Assembly (NCBI RefSeq): GCF_044923475.1
Contig: NZ_CP137338.1
Location: 1,860,001 to 1,924,000 of the forward strand
Source: JAAURS01 sp044923475
GTDB taxonomy: Bacteria > Cyanobacteriota > Cyanobacteriia > Thermosynechococcales > Thermosynechococcaceae
Direction: 5' to 3'
DNA: 64,000 bases
Below are positions 35,601 to 45,026 of this stretch, one piece after another. Made by a program: the position numbers and the translations under genes. Under the pieces are notes generated by a model, which did no database searches, was not told the origin of the DNA, and saw nothing but the letters and a program-made list of their open reading frames with translations. How positions within the stretch are numbered: position 1 is the first letter of the stretch; every line of letters starts with the position of its first letter.

Positions 35601-36674
35601 AAATACTCCACCCGTGTGGAAGGTCCGCATGGTGAGCTGAGTGCCAGGTTCTCCGATCGATTGCGCGGCAATGATGCCCACGGCCTCGCCAATGTCCACC
35701 ACATAGGCATGGGCCAGACTCCACCCGTAGCAGTGCTGGCAGACCGAACGGGCCGCTTCGCAGGTCAGGGGCGATCGCACGACCACCTCCTCCACCCCTG
35801 CATCGCAAATTGCCTGGGCTAGATCCTCAGAAATTGCCTGATTCTTCGCTAGGATGACTTCGCCCGTTTCGGGATGAACCACATCGTTCAAAAGCACGCG
35901 ACCCAAGAGGCGATCTCTGAGCTTGATCAGCACCTTGTCGCCATCCATCATGCTGCGCACCGCAACCCCGCGCTGGGTACCGCAGTCATTCTCGCGAATG
36001 ATCACATCCTGGGACACGTCCACCAGTCGGCGGGTCAGGTAGCCCGAGTCCGCTGTTCGGAGCGCCGTATCCACCAAGCCCTTGCGAGCGCCGTAGGAAG
36101 AAATGATATATTCGGTAACCGTCAGTCCTTCCCGGAAATTGGTCTTAATGGGCAAATCGATAATTTCGCCTTGAGGATTTGCCATCAAGCCCCGCATCCC
36201 CACCAGCTGACGCACTTGGGATAAATTCCCCCGCGCTCCCGAAAACGCCATCATGTAAACCGAATTGAGCGGATCGTTAGCCCGGAAATTCCTGACCACT
36301 TCATCCTTCAGTTCCTCGCTGGCTCCGTTCCAGGTATCGATTACCTTTTGGAACCGCTCGACTTCCGTAATTTCGCCGCGCGTATAGCGATCTTCTGTGA
36401 CCCGAATTTCTTCTTCCGCCGTTTCGAGAAGATCCTTCTTTCCCGGTGGAACCTGTAAATCTTCAATACTGATCGACACCCCAGCCTTCGTGGCATAGCG
36501 AAAGCCAAGGTCCTTCAAGTTGTCGGCCATTTCCGCACTGCGAGCCGTCCCGTAATGGGTAAACGCCCAACCCATTAAGGTCTTTAGTTCGCCTTTGTTC
36601 ACCACTCGGTTAGAAAAAACTGGCAGTTCAGTGTGCTTCTGCTGATTGTGAGTCGTCATACCACCTTCCGTCAT
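32652..36674 (-). CDS. rpoC2: RNA polymerase subunit beta' (second part)
   Basis: 1340 residues. It starts (after MTEGGMTTHNQQKH) with FSNRVVNKGELKTLMGWAF, and contains GARGNLSQVRQLVGMRGLM (bridge/trigger region) and IAAQSIGEPGTQLTMRTFHTGG. Then comes the long cyanobacterial insertion of barrel-sandwich repeats (about 385-985) and a C-terminus ending in the acidic VAEQFDPDSDDF. The second Met (36659) is an alternative start. With RpoC1 it forms the beta' pincer; the split is diagnostic of cyanobacteria and plastids. It lies 20 bases after rpoC1 and is the last gene of the rpo operon. Confidence 0.97.
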   Translation of the reverse strand: MTEGGMTTHNQQKHTELPVFSNRVVNKGELKTLMGWAFTHYGTARSAEMADNLKDLGFRYATKAGVSISIEDLQVPPGKKDLLETAEEEIRVTEDRYTRGEITEVERFQKVIDTWNGASEELKDEVVRNFRANDPLNSVYMMAFSGARGNLSQVRQLVGMRGLMANPQGEIIDLPIKTNFREGLTVTEYIISSYGARKGLVDTALRTADSGYLTRRLVDVSQDVIIRENDCGTQRGVAVRSMMDGDKVLIKLRDRLLGRVLLNDVVHPETGEVILAKNQAISEDLAQAICDAGVEEVVVRSPLTCEAARSVCQHCYGWSLAHAYVVDIGEAVGIIAAQSIGEPGTQLTMRTFHTGGVFTAEMARQVRAPFSGKVKYPKNVRMRPFRTRHGEDAYTAETNTQLTLEGGGKKEVFEITQGSTLLFADGQQVKQGQQLGEVVNNSRNVRKSTEKVTKDVASDLAGEVQFMNLVPEEKRDRQGNTTRIAPRGGLIWILSGEVYNLPPGAEPTVGNGDRIEPNAVLAETKLMTEHGGVVRLPEYAADGKGSREVEIITASVMLDTAKVHLESHQGREQYIIEAQNNQQFLLKAAPGTKVLNGQVVAELVDDSYRTSSGGIIKYSGVDVAKRGKAKQGYEVIQGGTLLWIPEEAHEVNKDISLLMVEDGQYVEAGTEVVKDIFCQSSGVVEVTQKNDILREIVIKPGDLHLVDDPEAVLAKNETLGNPGEEVIPGLPLTDLRYLECVETPEGYALLLRPVIEYAVPDQPSVPSQESINEAGRSIQLRAVQRLPYKDGERVKAIEGLDLLRTQLVLEIDTDAPQIAADIEVIPDEKDVNVSRLQLVILESLVLRRDIPADQTQGSTHTRLLVEDGQQIDPGAVVARTEIKAKQGGQIRGIRQDGETIRRLLVVTEEDLISVDLKGQSPTIKAGDLVRAGDEIAAGLTAPESAQVASVDDGQLTLRIARPYLVSPGAMLQIDDGDLVQRGDNLALLVFERAKTGDIIQGLPRIEELLEARKPKEMCTLAHRPGTVQLQYNDDDSVDIKVVEYDGTVTDYPIGPGQNPMASDAQRVEAGEPLTDGPINPHDILEIYFRLHRESNGLYEAALISLQKVQSFLVNEVQSVYQSQGIDIADKHIEVVVRQMTSKVRIDDGGDTTLLPGELIDLYQAEQVNEAMSITGGAPAEYTPVLLGITKASLNTDSFISAASFQETTRVLTEAAIEGKSDWLRGLKENVIIGRLIPAGTGFNTYEESPGGLSDLESAYENGGYRDDDDVIDDQTARTYGLEHAFDDALTIVDSEDELFGGDGAAKRTGGRGAFVVDPVDDYALIDDSVAEQFDPDSDDF

Positions 36675-36694
36675 AATTTGCCTTCCGCTGCTGC

Positions 36695-38566
36695 TTAGCT
36701 TGCCAAAGAATCCTGAATGGTCTTGTTGTAAATTACGCGACCCGCAGTGGTGCGAATGTATTGAGAAATCAAATTCCCTTCAGCATCTCTGCGAATGCGC
36801 TTAGACGGATAGGTCTGTGTTACGCTGCCGTCTGGAAAGGTCTCAACTTCAGGCTGAGCATCTCCATCGCTATCGTCTACCGGACCGTCAAATCTCACCC
36901 AGATGTAAGCGTGAAGGGCAATTTTATGTTGCTCGTAAGCCAGAATTACATCGTCTAGGTCGGAGAAATAGCCGCCCGCGCCCGTCTGAACCTTAGGGTT
37001 TTCTGCGGTCAGATAGTAGCACCCCAGCACCATATCCTGACTCGGCGTCACGATCGGTCGGCCCGTTGCAGGAGACAAGATATTGTTGGAAGCCAACATC
37101 AACAGTCGTGCTTCGGCTTGTGCCTCGATCGAAAGCGGTACGTGTACGGCCATCTGGTCCCCGTCAAAGTCAGCGTTAAAGGCCGGACAGACCAGCGGGT
37201 GGAGCTGAATCGCTCGACCCTCTACCAGTAAGGGTTCAAACGCCTGAATCCCCAAGCGGTGAAGCGTCGGTGCCCGGTTGAGCATGACGGGGTGGCCCTT
37301 AATGACCTCCTCTAGAACGTCCCAAATCAAGGGATCGTTGCGCTGAATCAGCCGCTTGGCTGCCTTAATGTTGTTGACCAATCCCTGACGGATCAGGCGA
37401 TGGATGACAAAGGGCTGAAACAGCTCGATCGCCATTTCCCGAGGCAGACCGCACTGGTGAATTTTGAGCTTAGGCCCCACCACGATCACAGAACGACCGG
37501 AGTAGTCCACCCGTTTACCCAGCAAGTTCTGCCGGAAGCGACCCTGTTTCCCTTCGATAATGTCAGATAGCGACTTGAGGGGACGATTGTTGGCTCCCAC
37601 GACCGTTCGTCCGCGGCGACCGTTATCGATCAAAGCGTCTACGGCCTCTTGAAGCATCCGTTTCTCGTTGCGAACGATGATTTCGGGTGCGAGGATTTCC
37701 TGAAGCCGGGCCAGACGGTTGTTCCGATTGATAACGCGGCGATAGAGATCGTTGAGATCGGAGGTAGCAAATCGACCCCCATCCAACTGCACCATCGGAC
37801 GCAAGTCGGGGGGAATGACGGGAATGTAGGACAGGACCATCCAGTCGGGGAAGGAACCCGTCCCCACGAAATTATCGACCACTCGCAACCGCTTGATCAG
37901 CTTGGCGCGCTTTTGCCCCTTAGAGGTTGCAATTTCTTCCCGCAGGCTCTCCGCTTCGGTTTCCAGATTCAAATCCTGGAGCAGCCGCTGTACGGCCTCG
38001 GCACCAATGCCTACTTCAATGCCCGCGAGTTGAGAATCTTCGCTGTAGATCTGATCCTCAATTTCCATCCACTGATCTTCGCTGAGCAACTGTTTGTAGG
38101 ACAGGTTCTCCGCATTACCTGCATCCAAAACGACGTAGGCGTTAAAATATACGATTTGCTCTACATCCCGCAGCGGCATGTCTAGCAGGGTTGCCATGTA
38201 GCTCGGAATCCCCTTGAGGTACCAAACGTGGGTCACGGGAGCTGCCAGCTTGATGTAGCCCATGCGATGCCTGCGTACGCGCGATTCCGTCACCTCAACG
38301 CCGCAGCGCTCGCACACGATCCCGCGATGCCGCACCCGTTTGTATTTTCCGCAGTGGCATTCCCAATCCTTGGCGGGACCAAAAATGCGCTCGCAAAACA
38401 GACCGTCCATCTCCGGTTTCAAGGTACGGTAGTTGATCGTTTCTGGCTTGGTCACTTCGCCGACCACTTGGCCGTTGGGCAGGGTGCGCTCGCCCCACTG
38501 ACGAATTCGTTCTGGAGATGCCAGACCAATCTTGACGTAGTCAAATCGCTGTTCTAGCTTAGGCAT
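36695..38566 (-). CDS. rpoC1: RNA polymerase subunit gamma (beta' first part)
   Basis: 623 residues. The zinc site is visible as CHCGKYKRVRHRGIVCERCG (about 70-88). The catalytic loop FNADFDGDQMAVH, near 465-475, carries the three Asp that bind the active-site magnesium. The sequence continues through HKIALHAYIWVR to the usual gamma C-terminus. It is part of the rpoB-rpoC1-rpoC2 operon, 139 bases after rpoB and 20 before rpoC2. Confidence 0.98.
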   Translation of the reverse strand: MPKLEQRFDYVKIGLASPERIRQWGERTLPNGQVVGEVTKPETINYRTLKPEMDGLFCERIFGPAKDWECHCGKYKRVRHRGIVCERCGVEVTESRVRRHRMGYIKLAAPVTHVWYLKGIPSYMATLLDMPLRDVEQIVYFNAYVVLDAGNAENLSYKQLLSEDQWMEIEDQIYSEDSQLAGIEVGIGAEAVQRLLQDLNLETEAESLREEIATSKGQKRAKLIKRLRVVDNFVGTGSFPDWMVLSYIPVIPPDLRPMVQLDGGRFATSDLNDLYRRVINRNNRLARLQEILAPEIIVRNEKRMLQEAVDALIDNGRRGRTVVGANNRPLKSLSDIIEGKQGRFRQNLLGKRVDYSGRSVIVVGPKLKIHQCGLPREMAIELFQPFVIHRLIRQGLVNNIKAAKRLIQRNDPLIWDVLEEVIKGHPVMLNRAPTLHRLGIQAFEPLLVEGRAIQLHPLVCPAFNADFDGDQMAVHVPLSIEAQAEARLLMLASNNILSPATGRPIVTPSQDMVLGCYYLTAENPKVQTGAGGYFSDLDDVILAYEQHKIALHAYIWVRFDGPVDDSDGDAQPEVETFPDGSVTQTYPSKRIRRDAEGNLISQYIRTTAGRVIYNKTIQDSLAS

Positions 38567-38705
38567 CGCTTAGCGTTTCCTTTTGTGTATCTCAAACTAA
38601 ATCGATCGTAAAAACCGGGCAACTGCCGATTGAAATACCGTAAAACCCTAGGGCTTCGATCGGCGATTTCAAGCGGCAGCAAACCGTCTCTGGATACCAA
38701 GCCCG

Positions 38706-41700
38706 CTACTCAGGCTCGTCCAAGTCCATTCTCGATAGGGACTCGTAGGTCGGTCGCGAAGGCGTCCTGCGCTGACTGACATCCGCCATCAGATCCACCT
38801 CGACATCGCGACTACTGCCTTCGTCATCCGGTTCCACCTTGTGAACGGCAATATCCAAACAGAGAGACTGCAGCTCTCGCATGAGCACCTTAAAGGATTC
38901 CGGCGTACCGGGGCGAGGGATAGCCTGACCTTTCACGATCGCATTGAGGGCTTCGTTGCGCCCCTGCATGTCGTCGGACTTCACCGTCAGCAGCTCCTGG
39001 AGAATATATGCAGCCCCAAACGCTTCCAGCGCCCAGACTTCCATTTCTCCAAAGCGCTGACCGCCCTGCTGCGCTTTACCGCCCAAAGGCTGTTGCGTGA
39101 CCAGGGAGTAAGGCCCCGTGGACCGAGCGTGAATCTTATCGTCGACCAAGTGAACCAGCTTCAGCATGTAGGCTTTACCTACGGTCACGGGCTGGTCGAA
39201 CGGTTCGCCCGTCCGCCCGTCGATCACCTTCAACTTGCCTGGCTCGTCGGGGTTGAAAATCCAGTGTTTGCCGTACTGCTCGCTGGCCTCTTCTAACTTG
39301 CCGTGGACGGTCAGGCGCGATGCTTCTTCGCCGTGCATTTCGTCGAAGGGGGTGAGCTTAAAGCGCAGGCCCAGGTTTTCCCCAGCCCAACCTAAGAGGC
39401 ATTCGAACACCTGCCCCACGTTCATCCGGGACGGTACACCCAAGGGGTTCAGCACCACGTCGACGGGAGTGCCGTCTTCGAGGTAGGGCATATCTTCGAT
39501 CGGCAGAATCCGGGAAATAATACCCTTGTTGCCGTGACGGCCCGCCATCTTGTCGCCCACCTGGATTTTGCGCTTCTGGGCCACGTACACCCGAACCACC
39601 ATGTTGGCTCCCGGTGGCAGTTCGTCTCCCTGCTCTCGGGTAAAGATCCGCACGTCTACGACGCGGCCCTTCTCGCCATTGGGTACTCGCAAAGAATTGT
39701 CGCGAACGTCCCGCGCTTTTTCGCCAAAGATGGCTCGCAGCAGCTTTTCTTCTGGCGGCTGGTCGGATTCGCCCTTAGGGGTGACTTTACCTACTAAAAT
39801 GTCGCCGGACTCGACCCACGCGCCCGTCCGAATCACGCCGTTCTCGTCGAGCTGACGCAGGGCATCTTCCCCAACGTTGGGGATTTCCCGCGTAATTTCT
39901 TCGGGACCTAACTTGGTTTGACGGGCTTCAATTTCGTACTTCTCAATGTGAATGGAAGTATAAACTTCGTCCCGCACGAGGCGTTCGCTAATCAGAATGG
40001 CGTCTTCGTAGTTGTAGCCCTCCCAAGGCATGTAGGCTGCCAATATATTCTGACCGAGGGCCAGTTCTCCGCCTTCGGTTGCAGAACCGTCTGCAATAAT
40101 CTGGCCGGATAGGACGCGATCGCCCACAAACACGATGGGCCGCTGGTTGAGGCAGGTATCTTGGTTCGAGCGATGGTACTTTTGAACCGGGTAAGTAATG
40201 ACCTCTCCCTCATCGTCTCGCACGCAGATTTTATCGGCAGAGACGTAAGTGACTTCCCCGTCGCTGCGGCTGATAATCACCATCCCAGAGTCGCGCGCGG
40301 CTTGGCCTTCTAGCCCAGTTCCGACCAGAGGGCGCTCGGGACGCAGCAAAGGCACCGCCTGCCGCTGCATGTTAGAACCCATCAGCGCTCGGTTAGCGTC
40401 ATCGTGCTCCAAAAAAGGAATCAACGAGGTTGCAACGGAAATGATCTGCACCGGAGAAACCGCTACAAAATCTACCTCAGTCGGCGATGTCGTGGTGAAA
40501 TCTTGACGGTAGCGAACGGGCACCACATCGCCGAGAATGTAACCGTTTTCGTCCATGGGGATATCCCCTGGAGCGACCCGCTTGTCGTCCTCTTCGTCAG
40601 CGGTCATGTAGAGGGGCGCAAACTCTTTGAGCACGCGTCCGTTCTCGACACGATAGGAGGGCGTTTCGATGAAGCCGTAGGAGTTCACTCGCGCGTGGGT
40701 GGCCAAGGAGCCAATCAGACCTGCATTCGGACCTTCCGGCGTCTCGATCGGACAAATGCGCCCGTAGTGGCTGGGGTGAATGTCCCGCACCGCAAATCCA
40801 GCTCGTTCCCGCGTCAGACCACCAGGACCGAGGGCGCTGAGCCGCCGCTTGTGGGTCAATTCGGCCAAGGGATTGGTTTGATCCATAAACTGAGAAAGTT
40901 GGCTGGATCCGAAGAACTCTTTAATGGCCGCCACCAAGGGCTTGGGATTCACCAAAGAGGCCGGGGTCAGGGACTCGACATCCGAAACGGTCATCCGTTC
41001 TTTGATGATGCGTTCCAAGCGGTTGAGACCCACCCGCACCTGGTTTTGGAGCAGTTCGCCCACAGAACGAACGCGACGGTTGCCCAAGTGGTCGATGTCG
41101 TCGATGCTGCCGATGTCGAACTCTAGGTTGATGAGGTAGTCGATCGCCGCCAGAATATCGTCCGGCGTCAGCACTCGCGTGTTTTCAGCCGTATTCAGCC
41201 GCAGCTTTTTATTGAGCTTGTAACGGCCCACCCGCCCCAAGTCGTAACGTTTGGGGTCGAAAAACCGAGAATCGAGAAGCTGTTGGCCGCCGGAAACCGT
41301 CGGTGGTTCGCCGGGCCGCAGCTTGCGATACAGCTCCAAGAGGGCTTCTTCCTCGCCAAATTGACCTTCTTTTTCGATGGTTTTTTGGTAGTATTCGGGG
41401 TGGCGCAACCGATCGAAGATTTCCCCATCGGTCAATCCCAACGCCTTGAGCAGCACCTGAGCCGAGAGCTTGCGCGTCTTGTCGATTCGCACCCAAACGA
41501 GATCGTTCTTGTCGGTTTCAAACTTCAGCCATGCCCCGCGATTCGGAATTAAGCTGGCATTGTAGGTGCGCCGCCCGTTTTTATCCGTCTCGGACTTGTA
41601 ATAAACGCCGGGACTTCGAACGATCTGGTTCACGATCACGCGCTCTGCACCGTTGATGATGAACGTCCCGCGATCGGTCATGAGCGGAAGATCGCCAATA

Positions 41701-42002
41701 AAAACTTCCTGCTCCTTGATTTCGCCCGTTTCCTTGTTGATGAGACGAGTGGGAACGTACATCTGGACGGCGTAAGTGCTATCCCGTCGCTTTGCTTCGT
41801 CGACGCTGTACTTAGGTCGCTTTAGCTTGTAATCTTTGGCAAGAAAATGAAGCTCAATTTTACCCGTGTAGTCCGTGATGGGAGAAAAACTCTCTAGTTC
41901 TTCAATCAGCCCTTCTTCGAGAAACCATCGAAAACTCTCCCGCTGAATTTCAACCAAATCTGGAAGAGCAAAAGCAGGTTGGGTGTAAATCTGATTAGTC
42001 AT
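38706..42002 (-). CDS. rpoB: RNA polymerase subunit beta
   Basis: 1098 residues, normal for cyanobacteria. Hallmarks: YTQPAFALPDLVEIQRESFRWF at the start, the rifampicin region with SQFMDQTNPLAELTHKRRLSALGPGGL and ERAGFAVRDIHPSHYGRICPIETPEGPNAGLI (about 370-430), GDKMAGRHGNKGI and the C-terminal GGKAQQGGQRFGEMEVWALEA. The wild-type residues at the usual rifampicin positions (Q, D, H, R, S) appear unaltered. It leads the rpo operon, downstream of tatD and rpsT on the same strand. Confidence 0.98.
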   Translation of the reverse strand: MTNQIYTQPAFALPDLVEIQRESFRWFLEEGLIEELESFSPITDYTGKIELHFLAKDYKLKRPKYSVDEAKRRDSTYAVQMYVPTRLINKETGEIKEQEVFIGDLPLMTDRGTFIINGAERVIVNQIVRSPGVYYKSETDKNGRRTYNASLIPNRGAWLKFETDKNDLVWVRIDKTRKLSAQVLLKALGLTDGEIFDRLRHPEYYQKTIEKEGQFGEEEALLELYRKLRPGEPPTVSGGQQLLDSRFFDPKRYDLGRVGRYKLNKKLRLNTAENTRVLTPDDILAAIDYLINLEFDIGSIDDIDHLGNRRVRSVGELLQNQVRVGLNRLERIIKERMTVSDVESLTPASLVNPKPLVAAIKEFFGSSQLSQFMDQTNPLAELTHKRRLSALGPGGLTRERAGFAVRDIHPSHYGRICPIETPEGPNAGLIGSLATHARVNSYGFIETPSYRVENGRVLKEFAPLYMTADEEDDKRVAPGDIPMDENGYILGDVVPVRYRQDFTTTSPTEVDFVAVSPVQIISVATSLIPFLEHDDANRALMGSNMQRQAVPLLRPERPLVGTGLEGQAARDSGMVIISRSDGEVTYVSADKICVRDDEGEVITYPVQKYHRSNQDTCLNQRPIVFVGDRVLSGQIIADGSATEGGELALGQNILAAYMPWEGYNYEDAILISERLVRDEVYTSIHIEKYEIEARQTKLGPEEITREIPNVGEDALRQLDENGVIRTGAWVESGDILVGKVTPKGESDQPPEEKLLRAIFGEKARDVRDNSLRVPNGEKGRVVDVRIFTREQGDELPPGANMVVRVYVAQKRKIQVGDKMAGRHGNKGIISRILPIEDMPYLEDGTPVDVVLNPLGVPSRMNVGQVFECLLGWAGENLGLRFKLTPFDEMHGEEASRLTVHGKLEEASEQYGKHWIFNPDEPGKLKVIDGRTGEPFDQPVTVGKAYMLKLVHLVDDKIHARSTGPYSLVTQQPLGGKAQQGGQRFGEMEVWALEAFGAAYILQELLTVKSDDMQGRNEALNAIVKGQAIPRPGTPESFKVLMRELQSLCLDIAVHKVEPDDEGSSRDVEVDLMADVSQRRTPSRPTYESLSRMDLDEPE

Positions 42003-42216
42003 GCGTCTCCTCTAGAGGTCACGCCCAGCGCAAATAGAATTGTACATCATATTCCTACGCAGAGGAAAAGTCAATCCAAGGCGTTGCGCTGTGCTGGTCT
42101 TTGAATCGGTGGGTGGGGCTGCAAAAAGCGGATTCGGTCTGCGACTCCCAGGGGCATAAGCTTCGAGAAGTCTGAGGCCCATCTTTACAATGGGTAATAT
42201 AGTCTAGCGCAATTGG
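42003..42216. other. Intergenic region upstream of rpoB
   Basis: About 210 bases between the tatD stop and rpoB. It probably holds the rpoB promoter and leader, but I see no confident -35/-10 pair or terminator hairpin. Confidence 0.4.
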
Positions 42217-43029
42217 CTAAGCTTCGACCAAAATCGGCTGTTCGGCCGGTCGAGGCAGATCGAACAGCGTGCAGGCATTTTGAGTGGTTTGAGCTGCAAT
42301 CTCAGAGAGGGAACAGTTCCGGAGATCGGCAACGCGCTGAGCGACGTGATAGACGTAAGCGGGTTCGTTGCGGCGCTCTCCCCGCTTGGGGACGGGAGCG
42401 AGAAAGGGGCAGTCTGTTTCGACGAGCAGCCGATCTGCAGGCACGATTCGAGCAGACTCGTGGATTTGAACCGCATTTTTGAACGTTACAGTACCGCTAA
42501 AGCTGATGAAGAACCCTAGGTCGAGAAACTGTTGGGTTTCTTGAGGGGTTCCTCCCCAACAATGCATGACACCCTTGACGGGACCGTACTGCTTCCAGAA
42601 CGACCTCAAGAACTCGGCCATGGGCTGGGCTGCGTCTCGGCAATGAATGATGACCGGAAGACTCAGCCCTTGGGCAATCAGAAGTTGAGTCTCAAATGCC
42701 TCGAGTTGCTCGGCCAAATTCTCGGCTCTGTAAAGGTCGAGCCCCGTTTCTCCAATTGCAACCACTTTGGAATCGGAGGTTGCTAAGGATCGAATCCGAT
42801 CTCCCAAGCTCGCCGTCCACTGCGCTACATCCAACGGATGCAGACCTACCGCAAAAAACAGCTCTGGATAGCGGCGGGCCAAACCTTGAATTTTTTCAAA
42901 TTCGTCAGGCTCGACGCAAGAATGGACTAAACGGACGACGCCGGCTTCGCGCCAGCGCCGAACGACTCGCTCAAAATCTGGCTCGAAAGCTTCAAAGTTG
43001 AGATGAACGTGGGTGTCGATGAGATGCAT
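42217..43029 (-). CDS. tatD: TatD family metal-dependent hydrolase
   Basis: About 270 residues from the ATG at 43029 (MHLIDTHVHLNFEAFEPD), preferred over a TTG 13 codons upstream. TIM-barrel metal ligands are visible: DTHVHL near the N-terminus, AIGETGLDLYR, VIIHCRDA, GVMHCWGGTP and LLVETDCPFLAP. Family members are 3'-5' exonucleases and deoxyribonucleases. It sits between rpsT and rpoB, an order conserved in many cyanobacteria. Confidence 0.93.
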   Translation of the reverse strand: MHLIDTHVHLNFEAFEPDFERVVRRWREAGVVRLVHSCVEPDEFEKIQGLARRYPELFFAVGLHPLDVAQWTASLGDRIRSLATSDSKVVAIGETGLDLYRAENLAEQLEAFETQLLIAQGLSLPVIIHCRDAAQPMAEFLRSFWKQYGPVKGVMHCWGGTPQETQQFLDLGFFISFSGTVTFKNAVQIHESARIVPADRLLVETDCPFLAPVPKRGERRNEPAYVYHVAQRVADLRNCSLSEIAAQTTQNACTLFDLPRPAEQPILVEA

Positions 43030-43104
43030 TCTGCTTTTTCGAGCGTGAGAGATCGCTTCTAAGTCCAAACCGATGGTGCTAGAACCTCTGGGCGCGGGAC
43101 TGTC

Positions 43105-43410
43105 CTAGGCCTGTTGCGCTGCTCCCTGGGTCGAACTTTTGAGAACGCGAGCGAGGCGGGCTTTTTTACGCGCGCCCGTATTGCTATGGAGGACGCCACG
43201 CTTCACAGCTTTGTCAATTTTGCTATAGGCAGAGGACATGCGCTCTTCGACTAATGCCATTTGCTCCGGCGTGGGTTCGGCAGCGTACTGGCGAACCGCA
43301 TCGAAGTACTTCTTCATGAGGGTCTTGACGGCAGTTTTGTAGGACTTATTGCGGAGACGATTGCGTTCCGAGATTTGGATGCGTTTAATTGCTGATTTAA
43401 TGTTAGCCAC
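43105..43410 (-). CDS. rpsT: 30S ribosomal protein S20
   Basis: 101 residues from the GTG at 43410, giving MANIKSAIKRIQISERNRLRNKSYKTAV, the conserved S20 N-terminus; a longer frame to 43455 adds an unrelated hydrophobic stretch. The protein is basic and helical and ends in LHSNTGARKKARLARVL. It binds 16S rRNA. It is first in the leftward cluster rpsT-tatD-rpoB-rpoC1-rpoC2 and diverges from hisD. Confidence 0.96.
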   Translation of the reverse strand: MANIKSAIKRIQISERNRLRNKSYKTAVKTLMKKYFDAVRQYAAEPTPEQMALVEERMSSAYSKIDKAVKRGVLHSNTGARKKARLARVLKSSTQGAAQQA

Positions 43411-43603
43411 AGTTGTTCGGCAAAGTATAAGACATGAAAATACCCAATAAATCATGATAGCACCAGTTCTTCCCAGAACACGACCTTTCTAAAATCGCGT
43501 TAAGCTAAGAATACTAAAGACGGGTTTGCTCCGGTACCTAAATCCGTCGCTATACTTGAATTCAGTCTTTCTAATCCGAGACCTACATTGGCTGCCCAAA
43601 CCC

Positions 43604-44914
43604 ATGTTGAGAACGATTACACAGCTCTCCGAGGCAAAAGCTGAACTTCAGCGAATTTGCGACCGCATCCACGACGATCAGGTTCTGCACAAAGAGGCAA
43701 CGGTTCGCGAAATTTTGCAGAGCGTCAGGCGTCAGGGCGATCGAGCGCTCTTGCACTACACGGCTGAATTCGATCAGGTTACGTTAGAACTCGGCGGGTT
43801 GCGGGTGAGCGGTGCTGAGCTGGATGCGGCCTACCAGCAGGTTTCTAAGGAACTTTTAGATGCCATTCAGTTAGCCCATCGTCAAATTGAATCTTTTCAC
43901 CGCCAGCGCAAGCCCAAGAGTTGGGTGCAGTTTGGAGACGACGAAGTGGTCTTGGGGAAACGCTACACCCCTGTAGACTGTGCTGGATTGTACGTGCCGG
44001 GTGGGCGGGCGTGCTACCCCAGTACGGTCCTGATGAATGCGGTACCTGCTGCCGTGGCGGGGGTGCCGCGTGCGGTCATGGTGACGCCGCCGGGCCCCGA
44101 CAAGCAGATCGATGCAGCGGTGTTGGTGGCGGCTCAAGAAGCGGGAATTCATGAAATTTATCGGGTGGGAGGGGCTCAGGCGATCGCCGCCCTGGCTTAC
44201 GGGACCGAAACCATTCCAAAGGTCGACGTGATTACGGGGCCGGGGAATGTCTACGTAACCCTCGCCAAAAAGCTGGTGTACGGAACCGTTGGGATCGATT
44301 CTTTGGCAGGACCGTCTGAAGTTCTCATCATTGCGGACCACCTTGCCAATCCCGTTTTCGTCGCAGTGGATTTACTGGCCCAAGCAGAACACGATCCTTT
44401 AGCGGCGGCAATCTTAATTACGACCAGCATGACCTTGGCCGAACAAGTGACCCGCGAAGTGGAAGCGCAGTTGGTGAATCACCCGCGCCGGACGCTGACG
44501 GAAAAGGCGATCGCCCACTACGGCCTAATCATCGTGGTGAACACCCTGGAGCGGGCCGCCGAACTTTCCAACGAGTTTGCCCCGGAACACCTAGAGTTAG
44601 AAGTTGAAGACCCTTGGGCTTTGCTAGAACATATCCGCCATGCAGGGGCGATCTTCTTAGGTTCCGATACGCCAGAGGCAGTGGGCGACTATTTGGCGGG
44701 ACCAAACCACACCTTACCCACCTCGGGATCGGCGCGGTTTGCTTCGGCGTTGGGCGTCGAGACCTTCATGAAGCACTCCAGTCTCATTCAGTATTCCAGC
44801 ACTGCCCTGAGCAAAGTGGCCAATGCCATCGAAATTTTGGCAGATGCAGAGGGTTTGCCTTCCCACCGAGATTCAGTGCGGTTGCGGGCGCGACCGAAGC
44901 CCCATTATCCCTAG
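43604..44914 (+). CDS. hisD: Histidinol dehydrogenase
   Basis: 436 residues from the ATG at 43604 (MLRTITQLSEAKAELQRIC). The upstream frame to 43526 adds 26 residues that do not fit the family. Conserved segments are GLYVPGGRACYPSTVLMNAVPA, GAQAIAALAYGT, VITGPGNVYVTLAKK, AGPSEVLIIAD, LLAQAEHDPLA and GPNHTLPTSGSARF. These supply the zinc and substrate residues. It catalyses the last two oxidation steps of histidine synthesis. It stands alone here, diverging from rpsT. Confidence 0.97.
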   Translation: MLRTITQLSEAKAELQRICDRIHDDQVLHKEATVREILQSVRRQGDRALLHYTAEFDQVTLELGGLRVSGAELDAAYQQVSKELLDAIQLAHRQIESFHRQRKPKSWVQFGDDEVVLGKRYTPVDCAGLYVPGGRACYPSTVLMNAVPAAVAGVPRAVMVTPPGPDKQIDAAVLVAAQEAGIHEIYRVGGAQAIAALAYGTETIPKVDVITGPGNVYVTLAKKLVYGTVGIDSLAGPSEVLIIADHLANPVFVAVDLLAQAEHDPLAAAILITTSMTLAEQVTREVEAQLVNHPRRTLTEKAIAHYGLIIVVNTLERAAELSNEFAPEHLELEVEDPWALLEHIRHAGAIFLGSDTPEAVGDYLAGPNHTLPTSGSARFASALGVETFMKHSSLIQYSSTALSKVANAIEILADAEGLPSHRDSVRLRARPKPHYP

Positions 44915-45026
44915 CGTTTACGGGCGAATTTCCTCGTAAATACTCGTAACTGGCATGTGTTAGAACCTCGAATGTCGTAGTAAGGTCGAGATGCTGCTCG
45001 CGATCGCGTATTTGGAGGCACGTACC

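Noticed and set aside
40404..41126. 240-codon frame on the plus strand inside rpoB
   Set aside because: It is antisense to a clearly conserved rpoB, has no family resemblance and follows from the codon bias of rpoB.
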